Source: Sphingomonas bacterium (GTDB lineage: Bacteria; Pseudomonadota; Alphaproteobacteria; Sphingomonadales; Sphingomonadaceae). Taken from it: DNA of 20,873 nucleotides. This document shows positions 1 through 7,271 of the stretch, in pieces (position 1 is the first letter of the stretch; each line of letters opens with the position of its first letter). The stretch covers positions 1-20,873 of the forward strand of contig NZ_CAHJWX010000006.1 in NCBI RefSeq assembly GCF_903643065.1, given 5' to 3'. The translations under genes were made by a program, and so were the position numbers. The notes under the pieces were generated by a model. It did no database searches. It was not told the origin of the DNA and worked only from the letters and a program-made list of their open reading frames with translations.

Positions 1-38
1 AACGTCCCGCCACGCCGTCGATCCAGCCGAGGACCATC

Positions 39-1127
39 ATGTTCAGACCCATTGCCCTCGCCGCGCTCACGGCGCTCGCGGCCGTCGCGCCGGCGGCGTC
101 GCCGACCGCGCTTGCCCAGGTGGCGACCTTCGATCATCAGGTGACCGGGGTCGCCGTCACGGCGGACGGCCGCCGCTTCGTTAATTTTCCACGCTGGACG
201 GAGGATGCGCCGATCTCGGTCGCCGAGGTGATGCGCGACGGCTCGCTTCGGCCCTATCCGGACGCGCGCTGGAACGAGTGGCGGAACGCGCGCGCGAACG
301 AGCTGCCGGTCGCCGACCATTTCGTGTGCGTGCAGTCGGTCGTCCCGGACGGCCACGGCAACCTGTGGGTCGTCGACCCGGGGGCGCCCGGCAACGAGAA
401 GATCCTGGAAGGCGCGCCGAAGCTCGTGCGCATCGACCTCGCCACGAACCAGGTGACGAAGGTGATCGCCATCCCCGGCGACGTGGCGCTGCAGGGCACC
501 TACCTCAATGACATCCGCTTCTCGTCCGACGGGAAGATGGGCTACGTCACCGACAGCGGCACGCGCGGCGCGATCATCGCCGTGGACCTTGAGACCGGCA
601 GGAGCTGGCGCGCGCTGGACGGCAGCCCGACGACGCAGGTCGACAAAACGGTCACCGTCACGCTGGACGGCCGCCCGCTGCGCCGACCCGACGGCCGCCA
701 GCCGGCGTTCGCCGCGGACGGCATCGCCATCTCGAACGACGGCGGCACCCTCTACTGGCAGGCGCTGACCGGCCGCACGCTCTACGCGATCGACACGGTG
801 CTGCTGCGCGACGGCGTCAGCGACCAGGATCGCGTCCGCGCGGTCAGGACGGTGGCGCGCACGCAGGTGACCGACGGCCTCTGGATGAGCAGGGCGGGCA
901 CGCTCTACCTCACCTCGCCCACCGACTACTCGATCAAGCGGCTGAACGGCTCGGTGGTCGAGACGGTGCTGACCGACCGCCGTCTGCGCTGGCCCGACAC
1001 GTTCGCGGAGGGCCCCGACGGCCGGATCTACGTCACTGCCAGCCATATCCAGGACACGATGTGGTTCAAACCCGGCGCGCCGCCCGCGATCCGCACCGAG
1101 CTGTTCTCCTTCGCGCCCGCCCGCTGA
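39..1127 (+). CDS. Secreted Yellow/major-royal-jelly-type beta-propeller protein
   Basis: 362 aa. The first ~26 residues look like a Sec signal peptide (Arg near the start, an Ala/Leu-rich core, Ala-Leu-Ala before Gln27), so the product is probably periplasmic or secreted. The body has repeated short beta-strand blocks with DG or NDG turns, for example VVPDGHGNLWVVDPG near residues 105-119, TYLNDIRFSSDG near 153-164 and a late FAEGPDGRIYVT. This is the pattern of the SMP-30/Yellow (MRJP) six-bladed propeller group, which bacterial annotations often name L-dopachrome tautomerase-related. The substrate cannot be read from the sequence. ATG at 39 follows GAGGACC. The next gene begins 28 bases after its stop, so it is probably the first gene visible of the + strand operon. 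A lactonase-type SMP-30 enzyme is the main alternative. Confidence 0.8.
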   Translation: MFRPIALAALTALAAVAPAASPTALAQVATFDHQVTGVAVTADGRRFVNFPRWTEDAPISVAEVMRDGSLRPYPDARWNEWRNARANELPVADHFVCVQSVVPDGHGNLWVVDPGAPGNEKILEGAPKLVRIDLATNQVTKVIAIPGDVALQGTYLNDIRFSSDGKMGYVTDSGTRGAIIAVDLETGRSWRALDGSPTTQVDKTVTVTLDGRPLRRPDGRQPAFAADGIAISNDGGTLYWQALTGRTLYAIDTVLLRDGVSDQDRVRAVRTVARTQVTDGLWMSRAGTLYLTSPTDYSIKRLNGSVVETVLTDRRLRWPDTFAEGPDGRIYVTASHIQDTMWFKPGAPPAIRTELFSFAPAR

Positions 1128-1155
1128 CCTGCTGCACACCACCGAAAGGTTCATC

Positions 1156-1956
1156 ATGACCGACCAGCGCCCCTTCGCCGTCGTGACCGGCGGGACCAAC
1201 GGCATCGGCCTGGAACTCGCCAGGCTGTTTCTGGCCGACGCCTATGACGTGCTCATCGCCGGCGAGGACGACGCGCACAGCGACGAGGCGCGGGCGCAGC
1301 TCGCCGGGGAGAACCAGACCGGCAGCGAGGTGACGCTATGGAAGGGCGACCTGGGCCGGGCCGGGCAGGTCGACGCGCTGGTCGCGGCGATCCGCGCCGC
1401 GGGCCGGCCGATCGAGGCGCTGTGCGTCAACGCCGGCTTCGGGCTCGGCGGCGCCTTTGCCGAGACCGACCTCGCGCGCGAGCTGCAGATGATCGACGTC
1501 AACATCCGTGGCGCGGTGCAGCTCACTAAGCCAATGGTGCAGGACATGATCGCGCACCGCGGCGGCCGCATCCTGTTCACCTCCTCGATCGCGGCGACGA
1601 TGCCCGACCCGTTCGAGGCGGTGTATGGCGGCACGAAGGTCTTCCTGCGCTGGTTCGGCGAGGCGCTGCGCAACGAGTTGAAGGACACCGGCGTAACCGT
1701 GACCGTGCTGATGCCGAGCATGACCGAGACGAACTTCTTCGAGCGCGCCGAGATGATGGACACCAGGGCGGGCCAGGCGAACAAGGACGATGCGGGCATG
1801 GTTGCGAAGGCCGGCTACGACGCGCTCATGGCGGGCAAGGACAAGGTGATCCCGACATTGAAGAACAAGATCATGGGCGCGGTCGCCGACCTGCTGCCCG
1901 ACAGCGTCGCGGCCGGCGTCCACCGCGGCTTGTCCGAACCCGGCTCGGCGGACTGA
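1156..1956 (+). CDS. Short-chain dehydrogenase/reductase (classical SDR)
   Basis: 266 aa, the usual size for a classical SDR. Visible family marks are the dinucleotide-binding TGGTNGIG at residues 11-18, the NAG motif at 92-94, the catalytic Ser at 143 or 144 (FTSS), and Tyr157-x3-Lys161 (YGGTK). These predict a cytoplasmic NAD(P)-dependent oxidoreductase acting on a carbonyl or alcohol; the substrate is not identifiable. Residues 32-40 lack an obvious Arg/Asp switch, so cofactor preference is left open. ATG at 1156 has GAAAGG six bases upstream. It lies 28 bases after the propeller gene and 35 bases before the catalase-like gene, in the same orientation, so co-transcription is likely. An aldehyde or alcohol substrate would fit the downstream aldehyde oxidoreductase, but that is inference. 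Confidence 0.92.
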   Translation: MTDQRPFAVVTGGTNGIGLELARLFLADAYDVLIAGEDDAHSDEARAQLAGENQTGSEVTLWKGDLGRAGQVDALVAAIRAAGRPIEALCVNAGFGLGGAFAETDLARELQMIDVNIRGAVQLTKPMVQDMIAHRGGRILFTSSIAATMPDPFEAVYGGTKVFLRWFGEALRNELKDTGVTVTVLMPSMTETNFFERAEMMDTRAGQANKDDAGMVAKAGYDALMAGKDKVIPTLKNKIMGAVADLLPDSVAAGVHRGLSEPGSAD

Positions 1957-1991
1957 TGCCGCCTATCATCACCGATCGCCAAGGAGGCTCC

Positions 1992-3074
1992 ATGACCTAT
2001 CTCCGCTACTCGCCAGACGTCGAGACGTCCGAAGCCGACGAGCAGAAGACGATCGACGGGATCATCCAGGGGATGACCCAGCAGAGCGAAGTCGTCGAAA
2101 AACGCGAGCAGCACGCGGTGCGCGCCAGCCACGCCAAGAGTTCGGCCTGCGTCGTCGGCACGCTGACCGTCGCCGACGATCTGCCGCCCGAGCTGGCGCA
2201 GGGGCTGTTCGCCACGTCCGGCACCTACGACGTCGCGATCCGCTTCGCGCAGGGACCGGGCGAGACGCTGGGGGATCGCGTGTCAACGCATCGCGGCATG
2301 GCCATCAAGGTGTTCGGCGTCGAGGGAGACAAGCTGCCCGGGCACGACGTGCCGACGCAGGACTTCGTCCTCGCGACCGGCCGCACCTTCCCGTCCGGCA
2401 CGGCCAGCGGCTTTCTCAGCGACGCGAAGAAGATCGGCACGGCCACGCCGATGCCGGAGGGCGTCAAGAGCGCGGTGTCGTCGATGGCGCGCAACTTCAA
2501 CAAGGTGCTGAGCATGTTCAACACCGCCTATGCCAAGGCGGACTTCTTTGGGCACCCGTTCAGCCACCCGATCGGCGACGATTACTTCAGCCAGGCACCA
2601 ATCCGCTTTGGCGACCACGTCGCCAAGATCGGGGCCTTTCCGGCGTCGCAGGCGCAGGACGCATTGCATGAATGGCAGCTGGATCCGCATCAGGACGAGG
2701 ACGGCTTCCGCCACGCCGCGATCGGTTATTTCGGCGAACACGAGGCCGTGTTCGAATTGCGAGCGCAGTTGTGGGCCAACGCCGATACCCAGCCGATCGA
2801 GGATGCGTCGATCGAGTGGCCATCGCAGGACAGCCAGTATCGCACCGTGGCGACGATCCGCATTCCCATTCAGGATGCTTACAAGCCCGAACGGGTGCGC
2901 TACTTCGACGAGGTGATGACGTTCCGTCCGGCACACAGCCTGACGGCGCACCAGCCGCTCGGGTCGGTCATGCGCGCGCGATTGCAGGTGTATCGCGCGC
3001 TGTCCGCCTTCCGCCACCGCGAGAACGGCATCGCGGAAGAGAACACCGCCGACTTCGCGCAGATCCCGGCGTGA
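1992..3074 (+). CDS. Catalase-family haem protein (short catalase-like fold)
   Basis: 360 aa, shorter than a clade 1 or 3 catalase (about 480 aa or more), so it belongs to the compact catalase-like group. The distal histidine region is present (RASHAK, His47), followed by the conserved core strand block VAIRFAQG (81-88) and RGMAIKVFGV (101-110). Near the C-terminus Arg330-x3-Tyr334 (RLQVY) matches the R-x3-Y spacing of the catalase proximal haem ligand. Haem binding and peroxide chemistry are therefore plausible, but true catalase turnover is not assured: relatives of this size also include haem peroxidases and allene oxide synthase-like enzymes. I chose ATG 1992 because AAGGAGG (1981-1987) is ideally placed before it; an in-frame ATG at 1956 would overlap the previous stop and has no such site. 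It precedes the molybdo-enzyme genes by 11 bases, suggesting removal of the peroxide they make. Confidence 0.85.
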   Translation: MTYLRYSPDVETSEADEQKTIDGIIQGMTQQSEVVEKREQHAVRASHAKSSACVVGTLTVADDLPPELAQGLFATSGTYDVAIRFAQGPGETLGDRVSTHRGMAIKVFGVEGDKLPGHDVPTQDFVLATGRTFPSGTASGFLSDAKKIGTATPMPEGVKSAVSSMARNFNKVLSMFNTAYAKADFFGHPFSHPIGDDYFSQAPIRFGDHVAKIGAFPASQAQDALHEWQLDPHQDEDGFRHAAIGYFGEHEAVFELRAQLWANADTQPIEDASIEWPSQDSQYRTVATIRIPIQDAYKPERVRYFDEVMTFRPAHSLTAHQPLGSVMRARLQVYRALSAFRHRENGIAEENTADFAQIPA

Positions 3075-3085
3075 GAGGAACAGCC

Positions 3086-3625
3086 ATGGCGACCGCCCCC
3101 GACGCACACGCCCGTGCCGCCCGGCCGATCGGCACCGTGTCGACCACGCTGACGATCAATGGCACCACCCGCACGCTTCAGATCGAGCCCTGGACCTCGC
3201 TGCTCGACCTGCTGCGCGAGCAAGAGGACCTGATCGGCACCAAGAAGGGCTGCGATCATGGGCAGTGCGGGGCCTGCACGGTGCTGATTGATGGTCGGCG
3301 GATCAACTCGTGCCTCAAGCTCGCGGTGACGCTGGACGGGGCGGAGATCACCACGATCGAGGGGCTCGGCCAGCCCGGCAAGCTGCATCCGCTGCAGGCC
3401 GCGTTCATCGAGCACGACGCCTTCCAGTGCGGCTACTGCACGCCAGGTCAGATCTGCTCGGCGCAGGGCCTGATCAACGAGGGTCGGGCGCATTCACGGC
3501 AGGAGGTGCGCGAGATGATGAGCGGTAACCTGTGCCGCTGCGGCGCGTATACCAACATCGCCGACGCGGTGTGCGAGGTGCTCGCCGAACAGGATGGGGC
3601 CATGTTGCGGGAGGCGGCGGAATGA
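3086..3625 (+). CDS. paoA: Aldehyde oxidoreductase 2Fe-2S subunit (PaoA/YagT-like)
   Basis: 179 aa. All eight cysteines of the small subunit of xanthine-dehydrogenase-family enzymes are present: C56, C61, C64, C76 for the plant-ferredoxin-like cluster and C115, C118, C150, C152 for the second cluster (QCGYC and CRCG). It passes electrons from the Mo site to the FAD subunit. ATG 3086 has GAGAGGA upstream and begins 11 bases after the catalase-like stop; its last codons overlap the next gene (ATGA at 3622-3625), indicating translational coupling. Escherichia coli PaoA carries a twin-arginine signal. Here the N-terminus has no RR followed by a hydrophobic stretch, so the complex is probably cytoplasmic. 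The gene symbol is by family resemblance only. Confidence 0.9.
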   Translation: MATAPDAHARAARPIGTVSTTLTINGTTRTLQIEPWTSLLDLLREQEDLIGTKKGCDHGQCGACTVLIDGRRINSCLKLAVTLDGAEITTIEGLGQPGKLHPLQAAFIEHDAFQCGYCTPGQICSAQGLINEGRAHSRQEVREMMSGNLCRCGAYTNIADAVCEVLAEQDGAMLREAAE

Positions 3626-4635
3626 GCCCGTTCGATTACATCCGCGCGACGAGCATCGGCGAAGCGGTGCAGGCCGGGCGCGGCGAGCAGGTCCGCTATC
3701 TCGCCGGCGGCACCAATCTGGTCGACCTGATGAAGGAGAACGTCGAGCGGCCAGTGACGGTGGTCGACATCACCCGCCTGCCGCTCGGTGGCATCGAGGA
3801 GCTGGACGGCGGCGGGCTGCGACTTGGCGCGCTGGCGCCGAACGCCGACACCGCCTGGGACGAGCGCGTCGAGCAGAGCTACCCGCTGCTGTCCTCCGCG
3901 ATCCTCGCCGGCGCCAGCCCGCAGCTGCGCAACGCGGCGACCAACGGCGGCAACCTCAACCAGCGCACGCGCTGCTATTACTTCTACGACGTCGCAACTC
4001 CGTGCAACAAGCGGCAAGCTGGATCCGGCTGCGGCGCGATCGGTGGCGTGAACCGCATCCATGCCATCCTGGGTGCGAGCGAGCAGTGCATCGCGACGCA
4101 TCCGTCCGACATGTGCGTGGCGCTGGCCGCGCTGGACGCAACGGTGCGGGTATTGGGGCCGGATGGCGAGCGCGCGATCGCCTTTGCCGACTACCACCGG
4201 CTGCCGAGTGACGAGCCGTGGCGCGACAACACGCTGCGGCCGGGCGAGCTGGTGACGGGCATCGACCTGCCGGTCGAAGTCTTCACGCAGAACTACACCT
4301 ATCTCAAGCTGCGCGACCGGCTATCCTACGCCTTCGCGCTGGTGTCGGTCGCGGTCGCGATGCGGCTGGAGGGCGGCACGATCGCGGAGGTGCGCGTGGC
4401 GCTCGGCGGCGTAGCGCACAAGCCGTGGCGGAAGCCGGAGGCCGAGCAGCAGCTGCGCGGCGTGACACCGTCGCCACATGCGTTCGGTGCCTTCGCCGAT
4501 GCGCTGCTCGACGGCGCAGTCGGTCAGGGCGAGAACGACTTCAAGATCCCGCTCGCCCGCAAGGCGATCGTCCGCGCGCTCAATCAGGCCGCCGACGCCA
4601 CCCCGCAATCGCAGACCGACAAGCGCGTCGCGTAA
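3622..4635 (+). CDS. paoB: Aldehyde oxidoreductase FAD subunit with extra cysteines (PaoB/YagS-like)
   Basis: 337 aa. The N-terminal FAD-binding fold shows YLAGGTNLVDLMK (residues 26-38), the usual pyrophosphate loop, and NAATNGGNLNQ (104-114). Directly after it comes an insertion with cysteines at 118, 128, 137, 156 and 165. In E. coli PaoB and in 4-hydroxybenzoyl-CoA reductase beta subunits an equivalent insertion holds an additional 4Fe-4S cluster, so the same is likely here. The C-terminal half matches the CO dehydrogenase flavoprotein C-terminal domain (KLRDRLSYAFALVSVAVA). The start at 3622 overlaps the previous stop by four bases and has GGGAGG upstream. It probably transfers electrons to the final acceptor, which may be oxygen. 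No XdhC/PaoD chaperone gene is seen in the window. Confidence 0.9.
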   Translation: MSPFDYIRATSIGEAVQAGRGEQVRYLAGGTNLVDLMKENVERPVTVVDITRLPLGGIEELDGGGLRLGALAPNADTAWDERVEQSYPLLSSAILAGASPQLRNAATNGGNLNQRTRCYYFYDVATPCNKRQAGSGCGAIGGVNRIHAILGASEQCIATHPSDMCVALAALDATVRVLGPDGERAIAFADYHRLPSDEPWRDNTLRPGELVTGIDLPVEVFTQNYTYLKLRDRLSYAFALVSVAVAMRLEGGTIAEVRVALGGVAHKPWRKPEAEQQLRGVTPSPHAFGAFADALLDGAVGQGENDFKIPLARKAIVRALNQAADATPQSQTDKRVA

Positions 4636-4647
4636 GGAACACCCGAC

Positions 4648-6909
4648 ATGGCAACCGCAATCAGGCCCGCGACGGGGAAGATCGGCATCGGTAGCGCAAT
4701 CAGCCGCGTCGACGGCGTCGAGAAGGTCACCGGCACCGCACGCTACGCCGCCGAGCACCCGGTCGCCGACATGCTCTACGGCTTCATCGTCGACGCGACG
4801 ATCGCCAAGGGCCGGATCGTCGCCATCGACGAGGCTGCGGCGCGCGCGGTTCCCGGCGTGGTCGAGGTGATCTCGCACCTCAACCGCCCGCACGTCGCCT
4901 GGACCGACCATAGCTACAAGGACGAACTGAAGGTGCCGGGATCGCCGTTCCGGCCGCTCTACGACGACATGATCCAGTTCAACCAGCAGCCGATCGTGCT
5001 TGTGGTGGCGGAGACGTTCGAGGCAGCGCGCTACGCCGCGAGCCTGATCGAGGTTTCCTATGAGGCGAAAGCCCACAACACGAACTTCGAGGTCGCGTTG
5101 GCGGAGAAGTACCTGCCCAAGAAGAAGCGCAACACCTACGTCCCGCCCAAGGCTCGGGGAGACGCGGCGCAGGCGTTCATCGACGCGCCGCTGAAGGTCG
5201 CGGGCGACTACCGGCTGGCGCCCGAGCACCACAATCCGATGGAGATGTTCGGTTCCACCGTCGAGTGGCACGGCGACGGCGCGATCACCGTCCATGACAA
5301 GACGCAGGGCTCGCAGGGCGTTCAGGCATATATCGCCAGCATCTTCGGCTTCTCCAAGAGCAAGGTGCGCGTGCTCAATCCCTATGTCGGCGGCGGCTTC
5401 GGCTCGGGGCTGCGGCCGCAGCATCAGGTGTTCCTGGCGGTGCTCGCGGCCAAGATGCTCGAGCGGTCGGTGCGGGTGACGATGACGCGCCAGCAGATGT
5501 TCAGCCACGCCTATCGCCCGCAGGCGATCCAGAGCACGTCGCTGGGCGCGGAGACCACGGGCAAGCTGGTGTCGATCCGCAACGAGGCGACCACCTCCAC
5601 CTCGCGCTACGAGGACAATATGGAGAACGTCGTCACCTGGGGACTGATGAACTACGACTGCCCCAACGCCGATGCCAACTACACGGTGGCGCAGGTCGAC
5701 ACCGCGACGTCGGCCGACATGCGTGCGCCGGGTGCCGCGACGGGCATGACGCTGTTCGAGATGGCGGTCGACGAGATGGCATACGAAGCCAAGGTCGATC
5801 CGCTCGAGTTCCGGCGGATCAACTATTCGTCGATCGACGCGATGAACGCGGTGCCCTATACCAGCAAGGCGTTGCGCGAGGCCTATGACGAGGGGGCGGC
5901 GGCGTTCGGCTGGGCCGAGCGCTCACCCGAGCCGCGCTCGATGCGCGACGGCAGCGAGCTGATCGGCTGGGGCTGCGCCACCGGCATGTGGGACGCGCAG
6001 TTCGCCAAGACGGCGGCGAGCGCCAAGCTCTCCGCCAACGGCGCGCTGGAGGTGGCCTGCGCCACGTCGGACATTGGCACCGGCACCTACACGGTGATGA
6101 CGCTGGTCGCGGCCGACACGCTGGGCTTGCCGCCCGAGCAGATCACCGCCCGGTTGGGCGATTCCGACCTGCCGGCCTCCCCGGTCGAGGGCGGGTCATG
6201 GGCGGCGGCGTCGGCCGGCGCCGCGGTGCAGCTCGCCTGCCAAGCGGTGGCCAAGAAGCTGGTCAAGGCGGCGGGCAGGATCGCCGGCCAACCGCTGGGC
6301 GAGGCAGGCTTCGATGACTTGGTGTTCGAGGACGGCTGCATCGTCCTGAAGGACGCGCCCACCGTCCGCGTGCCGTTCGGCGAGGCGATGCGCGCCGCCG
6401 ACCTGGAAGTGATCGAAGAGCAGGAGACCGCCGCGCCCGGCTTCGGCGATATGTGGCGCGGCTTGCACAAGTCGAAGAACACGCACAGCGCGATCTTCGC
6501 CGAGGTCCGGGTGGACGAGGAACTTGGGGTCGTGCGCGTCACCCGCGTCGTCAACGCCGTCGCGGCGGGGCGGATCATTAACCCCAAGACCGCGCGCAGT
6601 CAGATCTTGGGCGGCGTGGTGATGGGGATCGGCATGGCGCTCCATGAGGAGACCTTCTCCGATCACCGGCTCGGCCGCTGGATGAACCACAACTACGCCG
6701 AGTACCACATCCCGGCCCATGCCGACGTCGAGGAGATCGAGGTGATCTTCGTCGACGAGCCTGACCCGGAGGTCACCCCGCTGGGGGTCAAGGGACTAGG
6801 CGAGATCGGAATCGTGGGCACGGCGGCGGCGGTCGCCAATGCCATCTACCATGCGACCGGCAAGCGGGTCCGTTCCCTGCCGATCACGATCGACAAGCTC
6901 CTGACCTGA
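4648..6909 (+). CDS. paoC: Aldehyde oxidoreductase molybdopterin-binding subunit (PaoC/YagR-like)
   Basis: 753 aa, close to the usual size of this subunit. The N-terminal domain has DGVEKVTGTARYAAE (residues 22-36), typical of the aldehyde oxidase a/b hammerhead. The molybdopterin-binding domain includes GGGFGSG at 248-254 and a later DIGTGTYTV segment. The C-terminal GVKGLGEIG places the catalytic base at Glu719, the residue that activates the Mo-bound hydroxyl in xanthine-dehydrogenase-family hydroxylases. It should oxidise aldehydes to carboxylic acids using a Mo-cytosine dinucleotide cofactor, as known for PaoABC; the real substrate range is unknown. ATG 4648 follows TAAGGA and lies 12 bases after paoB. 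It is the last gene of the operon. Another xanthine-dehydrogenase-family substrate (aromatic or N-heterocyclic) remains possible. Confidence 0.93.
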   Translation: MATAIRPATGKIGIGSAISRVDGVEKVTGTARYAAEHPVADMLYGFIVDATIAKGRIVAIDEAAARAVPGVVEVISHLNRPHVAWTDHSYKDELKVPGSPFRPLYDDMIQFNQQPIVLVVAETFEAARYAASLIEVSYEAKAHNTNFEVALAEKYLPKKKRNTYVPPKARGDAAQAFIDAPLKVAGDYRLAPEHHNPMEMFGSTVEWHGDGAITVHDKTQGSQGVQAYIASIFGFSKSKVRVLNPYVGGGFGSGLRPQHQVFLAVLAAKMLERSVRVTMTRQQMFSHAYRPQAIQSTSLGAETTGKLVSIRNEATTSTSRYEDNMENVVTWGLMNYDCPNADANYTVAQVDTATSADMRAPGAATGMTLFEMAVDEMAYEAKVDPLEFRRINYSSIDAMNAVPYTSKALREAYDEGAAAFGWAERSPEPRSMRDGSELIGWGCATGMWDAQFAKTAASAKLSANGALEVACATSDIGTGTYTVMTLVAADTLGLPPEQITARLGDSDLPASPVEGGSWAAASAGAAVQLACQAVAKKLVKAAGRIAGQPLGEAGFDDLVFEDGCIVLKDAPTVRVPFGEAMRAADLEVIEEQETAAPGFGDMWRGLHKSKNTHSAIFAEVRVDEELGVVRVTRVVNAVAAGRIINPKTARSQILGGVVMGIGMALHEETFSDHRLGRWMNHNYAEYHIPAHADVEEIEVIFVDEPDPEVTPLGVKGLGEIGIVGTAAAVANAIYHATGKRVRSLPITIDKLLT

Positions 6910-7271
6910 TCAGCTAAGATCAGCCTTGTTGTGCCGGTTCTTGATCCGACAACGCACTGGCCAGGTCTCGCTACAGTATAAGTACAGGTTTGGCTGAAGT
7001 GCCCCGCAGGCGAAAGACATCAGTTAGCAATGAAAATGAACGGACGTCCGTTTCTGGGAAGCGGCGGAACGTCTTCGAACGGCAGCTTATGGGTCAAATA
7101 GAACTGAGTGGTTGCTCAATATCTGAACCCAACTGAGGTCACATTCTGATCGGGTGATAGGGTAGGACGTCGCGCCAGAGGCAGCGTTAACGAGCGTCCG
7201 GCTACCGGAAGCGAAGGGGTAGGCACTCTGAAGTAGCTGAGTGAGTCAGCCAAATCTCTCCTACCGCGCGG
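6910..7271. other. Lower-GC gene-free spacer between converging operons
   Basis: I see no credible gene. The stretch is visibly richer in A and T than its neighbours. It includes a small stem overlapping the paoC stop (CTGATC 6906-6911 with GATCAG 6918-6923), too weak for a confident terminator, and a perfect 14-base palindrome at 7039-7052. The only short reading frame (7030-7101, 23 codons) has no family resemblance. The spacer coincides with the left edge of the restriction locus, so it may be an insertion scar. Confidence 0.6.
7039..7052. repeat. Perfect 14-base palindrome
   Basis: AACGGACGTCCGTT reads the same on both strands. It lies in the gene-free spacer and is not next to a start codon, so an operator role is only a guess. 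Confidence 0.5.

Noticed and set aside
4321..5508. A 395-codon - strand frame opposite paoB/paoC
   Set aside because: It is antisense to two genes with clear cofactor motifs and has shadow-type composition.
7030..7101. A 23-codon ATG frame in the low-GC spacer
   Set aside because: No ribosome site and no resemblance to a known peptide; too short to support.
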